Assembly (NCBI GenBank): GCA_965603295.1
Contig: CBFDCL010000001.1
Span: forward strand, 1-64,000
DNA length: 64,000 nt
From: JAFGWO01 sp965603295
GTDB lineage: Bacteria; BMS3Abin14
Direction: 5' to 3'
Shown: one piece after another, positions 17,398 through 26,086 of the stretch
Position numbering within the stretch: the stretch's first letter is position 1
Layout: each line of letters opens with the position of its first letter
Position numbers and translations under genes: made by a program
The notes under the pieces: generated by a model
Told to the model about the DNA's origin: nothing
Database searches by the model: none
Seen by the model: the letters and a program-made list of their open reading frames with translations, nothing else

Positions 17398-18075
17398 GTG
17401 GAAAAGAGGAATAACCTCCCTGTTTTCAAGGGCCTCCCACTCGTCCTGGTGTTCCTCCTGGCTGTTGTCTCCTTCGGGTGTTCGAAAGAGGACGCGAGGC
17501 TCCGTCACGGGTTCGAATCAGGGCGGTACCGTACCATTGTTGCCTTCGGGGATTCCATCGTCGAGGGGTACGGTCAGCCCGAGGGGTGGCCGGAGATCCT
17601 CGGCCGCGAACTTTCCGCCCGGTTCGAAGGTGTCCGCATATTCAACGCGGGCCGTTCGGGGAATACTGCGGCTGACGGGGTGGCAAGGATCGGGAAGGAT
17701 GTCCTTGACCGGAAACCGGACCTGGTTCTAATATCCTTCGGCCTCAACGACATGAAGAACGGCGTCTCGGTGCACTCTTTTGCCGAAAACCTGGTGAGTA
17801 TCATGGAAAAGGTTTCCGGTTCCGGGGGAACGCCCGTACTGATGACCACGACCCGGCTCCAGAAAGGTGCCGGCAGCCTGGCCAGGGTGAACCCGTCACC
17901 CTTTAACGATGTTATCCTGAGACTCGCTGACGAAAAAAAGGTGCCCCTCATTGATGTCTGGGGTCAATTCAAGGGATACAACACGGGAACATATCTGATG
18001 GACGTCGCCCATCCCAACGCCGAAGGCTACCGGGTGCTGGCTGAAATAATAAGGGAAGGGCTGGTTGGGGAATAG
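17398..18075 (+). CDS. GDSL-type esterase/lipase lipoprotein (TesA-like)
   Basis: Predicted periplasmic or membrane-tethered arylesterase/lysophospholipase. A signal with lipobox VSFGC puts lipid on C28. SGNH motifs are intact: block I FGDSIVEG (S53), block II NAGRSGNTAADG, block III GLNDMKNG, and block V DVAHPNAEGY with the catalytic Asp and His. The length of 225 residues is normal. Start is GTG at 17398, 3-5 bp after a GGGAGGGGG ribosome binding site that directly follows a GTGATTG array. Appears to be a single-gene unit. Confidence 0.92.
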   Translation: MEKRNNLPVFKGLPLVLVFLLAVVSFGCSKEDARLRHGFESGRYRTIVAFGDSIVEGYGQPEGWPEILGRELSARFEGVRIFNAGRSGNTAADGVARIGKDVLDRKPDLVLISFGLNDMKNGVSVHSFAENLVSIMEKVSGSGGTPVLMTTTRLQKGAGSLARVNPSPFNDVILRLADEKKVPLIDVWGQFKGYNTGTYLMDVAHPNAEGYRVLAEIIREGLVGE

Positions 18076-18080
18076 AAATA

Positions 18081-18150
18081 GTGCACAGGTGCACCAGTGC
18101 ACTAGTGCACTGAATTCATAATTTTAAAATTTGAAATCTGAAATTTGGAA
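18081..18150. repeat. GTGCAC array plus TTTGAAA array
   Basis: First GTGCACAGGTGCACCAGTGCACTAGTGCAC-like units (18081-18110), themselves palindromic, starting 5 bp after the GDSL stop codon. Then AATTTGAAATCTGAAATTTGG units (18119-18150) running up to the ribosome binding site of the next gene. The GTGCAC family recurs at 25988-26012 and 29537-29552. Confidence 0.75.
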
Positions 18151-18160
18151 TGGAGATTCC

Positions 18161-18841
18161 ATGATCCTCAAAGGCACAATCGTCAACGTTATCGCCATTG
18201 TCGCCGGTACCCTCATTGGTCGCTATCTGGGGCACTTTATCCCCGAACGCGTGCGCCGCACGATCATGATGGGGCTTGGGCTGGCTGTCCTCCTTATCGG
18301 CATTCAGCTGGCCATCCAGTCAAGGAACCCGCTCATCGTCATCGGGGCCATGCTCATCGGGGGAGTTATCGGGGAAACCCTGTCCATCGAACAGCGCCTG
18401 GACAACATGGGACACAGGCTTCAACAGCGGTTCCGGGAGGCCGGGAGCGTTGCTGAAGCGTTCGTCACCGCAAGCCTCCTGTACTGTATCGGGGCAATGG
18501 CCATCATGGGATCCATCCAGGACGGGCTGGGGCAGGAACCCGCCATCCTGTACGCTAAGTCCGCCCTCGACGGCATCGCTTCTGTGGCTCTGACTTCAAC
18601 CCTCGGCATTGGCGTGATCTTCTCCGTGATCCCCTTGGTTCTTTACCAGGGGAGTATTACCCTGGCGGCGGGCTGGGTTCAGGGGGTTCTCACCGACTCC
18701 GTTGTGGCTGAGATGAACGCCACGGGAGGGCTGCTTATTCTGGGCATCGGCCTTGACATCCTTCAGATCAGGAAAGTACCGGTCGGGAACCTTTTGCCCG
18801 CAATTTTCGTTGCTGCAGGGATTGCGATTCTGGTGGGGTGA
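18161..18841 (+). CDS. DUF554 membrane protein
   Basis: Uncharacterised inner-membrane protein of the DUF554 (YdfK/YqgA) family; function unknown. The 226-residue product has about seven hydrophobic segments. Family landmarks are LKGTIVNVIAIVAGTLIGRYLG at the start, IVIGAMLIGGVIGE, LYCIGAMAIMGSIQDGL and FSVIPLVLYQGSITL. Start is ATG at 18161 with GGAG 5 bp upstream; an upstream in-frame ATG at 18131 lies inside repeat DNA and is unlikely. No partner gene is adjacent. Confidence 0.9.
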   Translation: MILKGTIVNVIAIVAGTLIGRYLGHFIPERVRRTIMMGLGLAVLLIGIQLAIQSRNPLIVIGAMLIGGVIGETLSIEQRLDNMGHRLQQRFREAGSVAEAFVTASLLYCIGAMAIMGSIQDGLGQEPAILYAKSALDGIASVALTSTLGIGVIFSVIPLVLYQGSITLAAGWVQGVLTDSVVAEMNATGGLLILGIGLDILQIRKVPVGNLLPAIFVAAGIAILVG

Positions 18842-18967
18842 GGCAACGAAACCTGCGGGCAGAGTACCGTGTGCAAGATGCAGAAATAGGGGGAAAAATT
18901 TGCCGGAGAATTTATTTTTTCTTCCCACATTTTCGCTTGAGAACCATGCCCGGAACGGGAGGATTTT

Positions 18968-19273
18968 ATGAGTAAGATCCACATGATGGCCCTTTACCGG
19001 GTCAAGAGGGAAAAAGTGGAAGCGATCAGAGAGGCGGTTGCCGAGTTTGTAGCGGAGGTAAAGGAGAACGAACCGGGAGCTCTTTTCTATGAAGCCTATC
19101 AGGGCAGGGATGATGTGTCCTTCTTTCACGTCATGACCTTTGAGGACAGTGAATCCGAGGAGAACCACCGCCGGACACCCCACATGGAGACGTTTGTCGG
19201 GAAGCTCTATCCCAACTGCGAGGAGGAACCCGGGTTCGTGGAACTGAATCTGGTGGGGTCGAATGTGAGATGA
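18968..19273 (+). CDS. Antibiotic biosynthesis monooxygenase (ABM)-fold small protein
   Basis: The 101-residue single-domain protein has a ferredoxin-like ABM fold pattern: MMALYRVKREKVEAIREAVAEFV, EPGALFYEAYQGRDDVSFFHVMTFED, and an HxxxTPH-type segment (ENHRRTPHMETFVGKL). Such proteins act as dimeric quinol monooxygenases, heme-degrading enzymes or stress proteins; the substrate cannot be read from sequence. Strong GGAGG 6 bp before the ATG. The 126 bp upstream contain no repeat array that I can see. Confidence 0.8.
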   Translation: MSKIHMMALYRVKREKVEAIREAVAEFVAEVKENEPGALFYEAYQGRDDVSFFHVMTFEDSESEENHRRTPHMETFVGKLYPNCEEEPGFVELNLVGSNVR

Positions 19274-19430
19274 GGAACGACTGGGAGACCGGACGACTGG
19301 GCGACTTAGCGATAAAGCTTAGTACAAAGCATTTAAATGGAGGCTTGCGTATATATCGACACTATAGGAATTCAACCAAACTCCTTTTCGCCAAGTTGAA
19401 TATGACGAATCTCAAATGGAGGATTTCCCC

Positions 19431-19652
19431 ATGTCCTGCTATTTCAGGCACATGAAAGATGTCATGGAGGCGGCGGGGGTCGAGATCACCCCCGGAAACA
19501 AGAAAGAGATTGACCGAATCCTTCACGGGATCGCCGGCGTCGAGTACAAGGACTGCTCCTCCGCCTGGAAGAAGATCAAGGAGATGGTCAAGGGGGACCC
19601 GGCTGAGCGGGAACTGTTTGTCAAGAAACTCAGGGCCGCTGTAAAAAGATAA
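19431..19652 (+). CDS. Small conserved-looking hypothetical protein (73 aa)
   Basis: Not assigned to a named family. From the ATG at 19431, 8 bp after TGGAGGA, the product is 73 residues, soluble and highly charged, beginning MSCYFRHMKDVMEAAG with KKEIDRILHGIAGVEYKDC in the centre. Two cysteines (C3 and about C43) and a helical pattern suggest a small helical bundle, perhaps metal- or nucleic-acid-binding, but this is a guess. It looks real: good ribosome binding site, strong codon-position bias and no repeat DNA inside. Confidence 0.7.
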   Translation: MSCYFRHMKDVMEAAGVEITPGNKKEIDRILHGIAGVEYKDCSSAWKKIKEMVKGDPAERELFVKKLRAAVKR

Positions 19653-19724
19653 AGCAGAATGCCGAATTCTGATCCGTGTGGCCAACCCTTTCTTTACATT
19701 CCACATTCTTAGGAGGTTCCGCTC

Positions 19725-20426
19725 GTGTCCTCTTTCAGCGGTTTTCCGGACGGGGCGGTGAGGTTCCTTTCAGACCTGGCGATGAACAACAAAAAAGCCT
19801 GGTTCGAGGCCCACCGGAACGATTACGACAGGTTCATTGTTGATCCAGCCAAAGCTTTTACCGAAGCCATGGGGGAAAGGCTCACGGCCTATGCCCCCGG
19901 CATTGTCGCCGAACCGAGGGTCAACGGTTCGATCTTCCGCATTTACCGGGACGTGCGCTTCTCAAAGGACAAGCGGCCCTACAAGACCCACCTGGGTATT
20001 TTTATGTGGGAAGGTGGGGGTCGGAAGATGGAGTGCCCGGGTTTTTACTTCCACCTCGAACCTCCCAACCTCCTGCTCGGTGGCGGGATCCACATTTTCT
20101 CGAAAACCCTGCTCCATGAATACAGGAGATCCGTGGTCCATCCGAAACACGGCTCGGATTTGTCTGAGGCGGTCGTGTCCGTGTCGAAATGTCTCAACAT
20201 AGGCGGCCGACACTACAAGAGAACACCCCGAGGGTACGATTCGGACCATCCTTTGTCGGACTTCCTGCTGTTTAACGGGCTTACGGTCTGGACCGAGGCG
20301 CCGATACCAGCCGCGCTGCACGGAGCGGAGATCATTGATCACTGTTTCGATGTGTTCAGGAAAATGCTGCCGATACACACATGGCTCCGCGGAATGGCAG
20401 GAAGAGCTCGCGGAGCCAGAATCTAG
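19725..20426 (+). CDS. DUF2461 family protein
   Basis: Uncharacterised cytoplasmic family of about 220-230 residues; this one is 233. Diagnostic segments are FLSDLAMNNKKAWFEAHRNDY near the start, GSIFRIYRDVRFSKDKRPYKTHLG and PGFYFHLEPPNLLLGGGIH. Start is GTG at 19725 after AGGAGG. The last codons (AGA ATC TAG) are formed by the AGAATCT repeat that begins here, so the natural C-terminus may once have been longer. No operon partner. Confidence 0.88.
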   Translation: MSSFSGFPDGAVRFLSDLAMNNKKAWFEAHRNDYDRFIVDPAKAFTEAMGERLTAYAPGIVAEPRVNGSIFRIYRDVRFSKDKRPYKTHLGIFMWEGGGRKMECPGFYFHLEPPNLLLGGGIHIFSKTLLHEYRRSVVHPKHGSDLSEAVVSVSKCLNIGGRHYKRTPRGYDSDHPLSDFLLFNGLTVWTEAPIPAALHGAEIIDHCFDVFRKMLPIHTWLRGMAGRARGARI

Positions 20427-20645
20427 AATCTAGACTCCAGATACTAGACTCTGCTGATCTTCCCCCGACACCCCTGTACATCTGGTGCTTAACGCCCGAT
20501 ACGCCCACACATTGACATGCTGATACGTTTCAAAGGGAATGTACTCTCCCTGTTTTGGTTTACTTCTGTGTTTGGCATTCTGTATTCTGTATTCGTCATA
20601 GGAACCAGGATTATTTTGAACCTTGGATTTGGATTCTTGAATAAG
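20416..20645. repeat. Mixed heptamer array after DUF2461 gene
   Basis: AGAATCTAGAATCTAGACTCC units (20418-20452) include the stop codon of the DUF2461 gene. A non-repetitive stretch follows, then ATTCTGTATTCTGT (20577-20593) and CCTTGGATTTGGATTCTTGAAT units (20618-20642), ending just before the ribosome binding site of the next gene. Confidence 0.7.
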
Positions 20646-20656
20646 AGGATATACCC

Positions 20657-21451
20657 ATGGACTTCATGACCCACACTACCCTTGGCCGAACCGGCCTTTC
20701 GGTCAGTCGCCTGGGCATTGGTGCTTCCTATGGAGCGCCCGCATTCGCCCTAGAAAAGGCTTTTCACGAGCACGGGATCAACGCTTTTTACTGGGGTGCT
20801 TTGAGAAAGCCGAGCATGGGGGAAGCGTTGAAGAACCTGTGCCGCACGGAACGGGAAAAGGTCGTCGTCATGTTCCAGACCTACGACAGGTCCGGGTTTC
20901 TTATGAAACGGCGGCACGAGAAAGGGCTGCGGACACTGGGGATCGATCACGCGGACATCCTGATCATGGGTTGGGCCAACCGGGAGCCCGTGGGACGGTG
21001 GCTGGAAACAGCTGTCCGTCTCAAAGAGGAGGGAAAAGTGAAGCACCTCTGTGTCTCGGGGCATAAGCGGATGCTCCTGGGGGAGATGGCCGCCAGGCCT
21101 GACCTTCCCTTCGACGTCTATATGGTCCGCTACAACGCGGCTCACACGGGTGCCGAGCGGGATGTTTTTTCCTCTCTGCCCAAGGAAAACCCTCCGGGGG
21201 TGATGACGTTTACGGCCACCCGATGGGGACAGCTCCTGCAGCCGAACCGGATGCCCCCTGGTGAAGAACCTTTGACCGCGGCGGACTGTTACCGCTTCTC
21301 CCTTTCAAATCCCCATGTTGACCTGTGCATGATGGGCCCGAGGAGCGCCGAAGAGCTGGAAAGCGGGTTGAGAGCCCTCCAACTCGGGCCTCTTTCGGAT
21401 GAGGAAATGGGAAGGGTGAGGTGGATCGGGGCTCATGTGTACGGCCAGTAA
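20657..21451 (+). CDS. Aldo/keto reductase family protein, catalytic residues not conserved
   Basis: The fold signature is clear: LGRTGLSVSRLGIGASYG, then GLRTLGIDHADILIMGW, GKVKHLCVSGHKR, FDVYMVRYNAAH, and a late MMGPRSAEELESGL. However the usual tetrad is changed: the FDTAxxYG segment reads NAFYWGA (Tyr possibly kept, Asp missing), the TK strand reads FQTYDRS (no Lys), and the IHxxD histidine position reads IMGWANR. The 264-residue protein is also shorter than most. It may bind cofactor without the normal reduction. AAGAGGA precedes the ATG. Confidence 0.82.
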   Translation: MDFMTHTTLGRTGLSVSRLGIGASYGAPAFALEKAFHEHGINAFYWGALRKPSMGEALKNLCRTEREKVVVMFQTYDRSGFLMKRRHEKGLRTLGIDHADILIMGWANREPVGRWLETAVRLKEEGKVKHLCVSGHKRMLLGEMAARPDLPFDVYMVRYNAAHTGAERDVFSSLPKENPPGVMTFTATRWGQLLQPNRMPPGEEPLTAADCYRFSLSNPHVDLCMMGPRSAEELESGLRALQLGPLSDEEMGRVRWIGAHVYGQ

Positions 21452-21465
21452 GCCAAACGGTGCGT

Positions 21466-21600
21466 TTATCGTTTATTGTTTAACGTTTAACGTGGTTTTC
21501 CTGGACCTTGTGGTTCTTGAATTGATTTCAATCTTGAATTTTAAATTTTTATCTTTTCCAACCACTGTTCACTAATCACTGATCACCAATCACTTGGCTC
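21466..21600. repeat. Heptamer array downstream of histidine kinase and AKR genes
   Basis: TTTAACGTTTAACG units (21474-21492), the junction cgtggttttcctgg (21491-21504; reverse complement of the junction at 32245-32260), TTCTTGAATTG units, then CACTAATCACTGATCACCAATCAC units (21569-21596) that end 8 bp after the stop of the convergent histidine kinase gene. Confidence 0.8.
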
Positions 21601-21605
21601 CATTT

Positions 21606-23804
21606 CTACATCCTCCTGTTCTTCATGTATCCGCTTTTCATGGTTTTTTCCACGTACAGGCAGGCTTGACGGGAAAGGGCGATGAGCTTTTCAGGCCTGG
21701 GTTTTTCACCCTGACCGGATACCGCGGCTCCCAGAGCCAGATCATACCGTCCCCCGTGCTGTTCCCGGAAGTGCTCGATGAGGCGGTCGGCGTAGCCGTC
21801 CACCAGGGATGCATAGGTCAGGATGACAAACTCTCCCTGGGGCCGGCTCTGGATAAGATTGTCCTCCATTCTTCCATCATCCATGATGTGGAGGATGGTC
21901 TCCTCCATATCCCCCAGCGATTCGAATGAGTATGTGTCCTCAGAGGATGTCATGCCCGAGGCCGGGTTCACGTGCACGGTGAGGACTCCCACCGTTTTGC
22001 CCTCGGACAGGCGATTGGCCAACTCACCGGTGAACTCCTCGTCTCCGGGATGCCAGGCTGTGATTCCCCTCTGGGGACTGATGAGACCCTGGGTGGGCAG
22101 CGAGAACCGGAAAGAGGTTTTCTCCCCGGGAGTGCTTGTGGCGGAAATGGTGCCTCCGTGCTGTTCCACCAACTCCTTCGTCAGGGAAAGGCCAAGCCCG
22201 GTTCCCTTGGATTCCGAATGTTCCTCGGCCGGTTCGTTGAGGATGCCCCTGTAGAAACGGTTGAAAACAAGGGATAGCTCCTCCTCTGAGATGCCTGGCC
22301 CGGTGTCGCTGACCTCGAAAACCGTATGCCCGTCCGAGGTGTGAAGGGCGATGTCGATGTGGACACCCGTTCCGCCGTACTTGATAGCGTTCCCGATGAG
22401 GTTAACCAGGGCCTGTTCCACCCTGTCCCTGTCAGCGATGAGATTTGGGAGATCTTTTTCGGCGTGGAGCCTCACCACGGCTTTGCTGGCTTCGGCCTGA
22501 GGGTTGAGGAGCTTGACGGCGTTCTCCGCGATCTCGAGGGGGTTGAACGGTTCCTTGGTCAAGGCTAACTGTCCCGACTCGAGGCGGGCGAGGTCGAGGA
22601 AGTCGTTGATAAGCCGGTTGAGCCTCTTGCTCTCGTTGTGGATGATGAAGAGGTAGCGTTCGAGGGGTTCGGGTATGTCGTCTCTCCTGATCAGAAACTC
22701 CGAAAACCCCTGAATCGAAGTGAGGGGCGTGCGAAGCTCATGGGATACGGTGGAAATGAGCTCCGTCTTGAGGTGATCGAGCTTGCGGATCTGAAGCCGG
22801 TCGAAAATCCCCTCCAGGAGTAGCCCGGAAAACTGCGTCAGGATGGCCTGGGAAACCTTCATCAGTTCCATGAACTCGGGGGAACCCTCCGGAACCGCCG
22901 AAAGGGCAATGCCGAAAAGGTTGTGCCGCGGGGGCAAAAGGCTCCTGAGGAGGCGAAGTCCGGAGCTGTTGAGGAGATCCCAGGCGAACCCCAGTTCCCG
23001 GAGGCGTTCGTTGTCCGGGTAAGGGGGGTGAAGTGATGCGGCAGCCAGGAACTGGTACACGGAGAAGCCGGAGGCGAAATCCATGACCGACATGTTGGTC
23101 CCCGTTTCCGGGTTAATGGTTCCTGCCCATGCCCGGTTGCTGCTCATCTCGCCTACGAGGATCATATGAGAGGATGATCCCAGAACGCTGTTCATCCCTC
23201 TGACCGTAGCCGGGATCAGGCCGGTCTCGATGTCCATGGATTTTCCATGGATTTCCTGGAGGGTGGAAAAGAGGGAGTTCGAGGAGATGCTTATGCGGTC
23301 GACCTCCTCCCACAGGTACAGGTTTTCCATCCCCATCCCAACCTGGAGGGCGAGGGATTTAAGGGTCCGGAGGTTTTCCTCGGTGAACCCCTCGTTCATC
23401 GTAGTATCGGTGACGTTCATGACCCCGATCAGGCGCCCGCGGCTTTTCAGGGGAACGCTGATAAACGACCTGGTCCGGTATCGGTCCTGAAACTGAGCTG
23501 AAAACCGGATATCCTGGTCCATATCGGGGACCAGGACGGCGTCACCGGTAGCGGCTACCCAGCCCGATACACCTTCTCCCACGGGGACTTTCACCCCTCC
23601 CATGTTTTCCGGGTAGCGACCGGCCCAGGCGGTCAGGGAAAGGTTCTGTCCCTGGGGGTCCAGGGAGAGGATGGAAACCCGCTCCGCGTCGAACAGCGCG
23701 AGGACCCTGTTGCAGAAGGTGCGGAGGATCGTGACCTCATCAAGGTTGGAGTTAAGCAGTTCCTCCAGCTCCAGGAAAAGATCCTCCGTGATCTGTCGCG
23801 TCAT
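21606..23804 (-). CDS. GAF-domain sensor histidine kinase with degenerate GGDEF-like C-terminal domain
   Basis: Cytoplasmic sensor kinase of 732 residues. The N-terminal GAF domain (about 12-160; FISVPLKSRGRLIGVMNV) is followed by a second less conserved sensor region (170-335). HisKA has His355 in VSHELRTPL, and the ATPase domain has the N box NLIGNAIKYGG, G1 DTGPGIS and G2 GTGLGLS. About 150 residues follow the kinase (580-732), with TVGVLTVHVNP, RPQGEFVILTYAS and a late ACLYVEKTMKSG. This is the layout of a GGDEF domain whose GGEEF loop has decayed to QGEF. No response regulator is adjacent. Confidence 0.9.
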   Translation of the reverse strand: MTRQITEDLFLELEELLNSNLDEVTILRTFCNRVLALFDAERVSILSLDPQGQNLSLTAWAGRYPENMGGVKVPVGEGVSGWVAATGDAVLVPDMDQDIRFSAQFQDRYRTRSFISVPLKSRGRLIGVMNVTDTTMNEGFTEENLRTLKSLALQVGMGMENLYLWEEVDRISISSNSLFSTLQEIHGKSMDIETGLIPATVRGMNSVLGSSSHMILVGEMSSNRAWAGTINPETGTNMSVMDFASGFSVYQFLAAASLHPPYPDNERLRELGFAWDLLNSSGLRLLRSLLPPRHNLFGIALSAVPEGSPEFMELMKVSQAILTQFSGLLLEGIFDRLQIRKLDHLKTELISTVSHELRTPLTSIQGFSEFLIRRDDIPEPLERYLFIIHNESKRLNRLINDFLDLARLESGQLALTKEPFNPLEIAENAVKLLNPQAEASKAVVRLHAEKDLPNLIADRDRVEQALVNLIGNAIKYGGTGVHIDIALHTSDGHTVFEVSDTGPGISEEELSLVFNRFYRGILNEPAEEHSESKGTGLGLSLTKELVEQHGGTISATSTPGEKTSFRFSLPTQGLISPQRGITAWHPGDEEFTGELANRLSEGKTVGVLTVHVNPASGMTSSEDTYSFESLGDMEETILHIMDDGRMEDNLIQSRPQGEFVILTYASLVDGYADRLIEHFREQHGGRYDLALGAAVSGQGEKPRPEKLIALSRQACLYVEKTMKSGYMKNRRM

Positions 23805-23904
23805 GTTTCAACCTCCTGAGTGATCCTCGGTGGCGCTGACTCCCGATACTGCGACGGGATCGTTTCTCCGGCAATTTATCACAAAACGAAAGGGGAGGTA
23901 GGGA

Positions 23905-24192
23905 TAGAGAATTGAGGATTGAGAATTGAGAACTTAAACCAGTGATTGGTGATTCGTGATTGGAGGAAGGTTTGAGGTTTGATTTTTGAAGTTGCAGAAA
24001 ATTCACGTTGGATGTTTGACGTTGGACCTCTATTCTTCCCGCGCCCCACGCCCTGAGCTTGTCAAAGGGCGTCCCCTTCGCTAATCTCCCGACTGGGCTC
24101 TATGACCTCAAACTTCAAACACCAAACCGTTCACTAATTATCAATGACCAATCACCAGTTTTTCTCGTTAAACATTGAACGTTAAACATTAA
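23905..24192. repeat. Compound heptamer array between kinase and hpt genes
   Basis: Occupies most of a 450-bp gene-free gap. Order: RATTGAG (23909-23931), GTGATTS (23942-23962), GTTTGAR (23969-23994), TTGGATG/TTGACGT (24006-24027), a CCCTGAGCTTGTCAAAGGG palindrome (24049-24071), CTTCAAAC units (24110-24127), CACTAAT/CCAATCA (24131-24158), and CGTTAAACATTGAAC (24167-24192). The first three blocks show the same order and spacing as 24843-24950 and 37829-37905. Confidence 0.85.
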
Positions 24193-24254
24193 GCGTGTTT
24201 AATATAAAATTCTTGCGCAAACATTTCCGCTACATCGGGGCAGGGGAGGATGGG

Positions 24255-24788
24255 ATGAAACAGATACCGGACAATTACAGGATCGTTCTGACGGCTGATC
24301 AGATCCAGGCCAGGATCAGGGAGATGGGGGCCGAGATCAGCCGGGACCTCGGGGGTGAGGCCCCGGTGGTGGTGGCCGTGCTTAAAGGGGCCTACGTTTT
24401 CCTTGCGGATCTGGTGCGGGCCATGTCTGTCCCCGTGGAGATCGATTTCGCACAGATATCCAGTTACGGGGACGAGACCGCATCCACCGGACGGATCAAG
24501 GTCATGAAGGACATCTCCACACCCGTCGCCGGCCGGCACGTACTGGTGGTGGAGGATATCGTGGACACGGGACGGACGCTGCACTATTATCTGAACGAAC
24601 TGCAGCAGCGCAACCCGGCTTCTCTGCGTCTGGCGGCCCTCATCAACAAACCTGAAAGGCAGGAGTTCACGCCGGAGGTTGACTACCTCGGATTCACGAT
24701 CCCCAGCGGCTTTCTTGTGGGCTATGGGCTCGATCATGCGGGAAGATGGCGGGATCTGCCGGGGATTTACGAAGTGATCGATGCATGA
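24255..24788 (+). CDS. hpt: Hypoxanthine phosphoribosyltransferase
   Basis: Salvages hypoxanthine or guanine with PRPP to IMP or GMP. From the ATG at 24255, preceded by GGGAGGA, the protein is 177 residues, the usual size. The PRPP loop VLVVEDIVDTGRTLHYYL, the early VVVAVLKGAYVFLADLVR and the late VDYLGFTIPSGFLVGYGLDHAGRWRDLPGIYEV are all standard. An upstream in-frame start at 24195 would add twenty residues without family support. Flanked on both sides by repeat arrays, so it appears to be a single-gene unit. Confidence 0.95.
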   Translation: MKQIPDNYRIVLTADQIQARIREMGAEISRDLGGEAPVVVAVLKGAYVFLADLVRAMSVPVEIDFAQISSYGDETASTGRIKVMKDISTPVAGRHVLVVEDIVDTGRTLHYYLNELQQRNPASLRLAALINKPERQEFTPEVDYLGFTIPSGFLVGYGLDHAGRWRDLPGIYEVIDA

Positions 24789-24799
24789 TCATCGATCAC

Positions 24800-25022
24800 T
24801 TCGAGTCCAAAGTCCAACGCCCAAAGCCCAAAGGGATAGAACAATTGAGGATTGAGGATTGAGAATTGAGAATTGAGAAAAAACAGTGATTAGTGATTCG
24901 TGATTGGTGATTGGAAAACGGTTTGAGGTTTGAAGTCTGAGGTTTGAAGTTTTACGTCAGAAGCCAGGATCCATAGGCCAGGAAGAAATTCACATTAAAC
25001 ATTAAACAGTAAACGTTAAACC
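24800..25022. repeat. Compound heptamer array between hpt and EamA genes
   Basis: AAAGTCCAACGCCCAAAGCCCAAAG-like units (24808-24833), RATTGAG x5 (24843-24877), GTGATTS x4 (24885-24914), GTTTGAR x4 (24919-24950), AGCCAGGATCC-type units, and CATTAAACATTAAACAGTAAACG units (24992-25021). One of the longest and clearest examples of the block order RATTGAG, GTGATTS, GTTTGAR. Confidence 0.88.
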
Positions 25023-25045
25023 TATATGCACCAGGGACTTTCTTT

Positions 25046-25930
25046 TTGAACATACTTTTTTATTTCGGCGTCGTCCTTATCTGGGGGACCACCTGGTTCG
25101 CCATTCTGTTCCAGCTCGGCAAGGTGGATCCCCTTGTCTCGATCATCTACCGCTTTTCCCTGGCTGCGTTGATGCTGATGTTCTACTGCATCCTCACCGG
25201 GAGGCGGATGCGGTTTTCCCTGCGGGACCATCTGTTCATGGCTCTGATGGGAACGTTTCTTTTTTCCCTGAATTACTGGTTGTTCTACGTGGCGGAACTC
25301 TATCTCGCCAGCGGCCTGGTGGCGGTGGTTTTTTCCACGATGGTCATCCTCAACATCCTTTTCGGGGTGGTCTTTATCGGTGCGCCCATACGGCCAAAAG
25401 TGGTCCTGGGAGCCCTTATGGGTCTGGCCGGGATCGCCCTGGTCTTCAGGCCGGAGCTGGCGGCCTTTACCCTGTCGGATAAGGGGTTGTTTGGTCTGCT
25501 GCTCAGCCTTGGAGCCACGATATCGGCGTCACTGGGGAATATCATCTCGGCTCGCAACCAGATGGTGCGGATTCCGGTGATCCAGGCCAACGCCTGGGGG
25601 ATGAGCTACGGCGTTCTTTTAATGCTGATCACCGCTCTTCTCACCGGGAAGAAGTTCACCTTCGAGGTCACCGTCAGTTACGTCACATCCCTGTTGTACC
25701 TGGCTTTGTTCGGTACCGTCTTCGCTTTCGGAATGTACCTGACGCTCATCGGGCGAATCGGCGCCGACCGGGCCGCCTATGCGACCCTGCTTTTTCCCAT
25801 CGTGGCCCTGGCGCTGTCCATGATGTTCGAGGGGTACCGGGGAAATCCGGGGGCTTTTGGAGGATTTGTCCTGATCCTCGCGGGGAACTTCCTGGCCCTT
25901 AGCAGGATGAAAAAACCCGTTGAGAGTTGA
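25046..25930 (+). CDS. EamA-family (DMT superfamily) transporter
   Basis: Predicted metabolite exporter with ten hydrophobic helices in two EamA halves (WGTTWFAILFQLGKVDPLVSIIYRFSLAAL near the start; LASGLVAVVFSTMVILNILFG; second half from about residue 150). Substrate unknown. Length 294, normal. The best start is a TTG at 25046 with only a weak CAGGGA upstream, so the start is uncertain. The final codons GTT GAG AGT TGA are part of a GTTGAGAGTTGAG array, so the repeat supplies the stop codon. Confidence 0.88.
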   Translation: MNILFYFGVVLIWGTTWFAILFQLGKVDPLVSIIYRFSLAALMLMFYCILTGRRMRFSLRDHLFMALMGTFLFSLNYWLFYVAELYLASGLVAVVFSTMVILNILFGVVFIGAPIRPKVVLGALMGLAGIALVFRPELAAFTLSDKGLFGLLLSLGATISASLGNIISARNQMVRIPVIQANAWGMSYGVLLMLITALLTGKKFTFEVTVSYVTSLLYLALFGTVFAFGMYLTLIGRIGADRAAYATLLFPIVALALSMMFEGYRGNPGAFGGFVLILAGNFLALSRMKKPVES

Positions 25931-26080
25931 GCGTTAAAGGTTGAGGGTTTGTGGTTTGCGGTGATGGGAAAAGTTTTCAGTGCCTCGATGCACCAGTGAA
26001 CTTGTGCACTGACCCCTCAACTCTCAACCCTCAACTCTCAACCCTCAACTCTCAACCCTCAACTCTCAACCCTTAACTTG
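25919..26080. repeat. GTTGAGA / CTCAACC heptamer array between EamA and hcp genes
   Basis: Starts inside the EamA stop codon with GTTGAGAGTTGAGCGTTAAAGGTTGAGGG. A GTGCAC-family segment (25988-26012) follows, then eight or so units alternating CTCAACC and CTCAACT (26018-26072). The last block is one of the most regular 7-bp runs in the window. The convergent hcp stop codon lies 7 bp further on. Confidence 0.88.
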
Positions 26081-26086
26081 GAACTA

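Noticed and set aside
26018..26072. Possible CRISPR array from regular short repeats
   Set aside because: Repeats are 7-8 bp, degenerate and directly tandem with no 30-40 bp unique spacers, and no cas gene is in the window.
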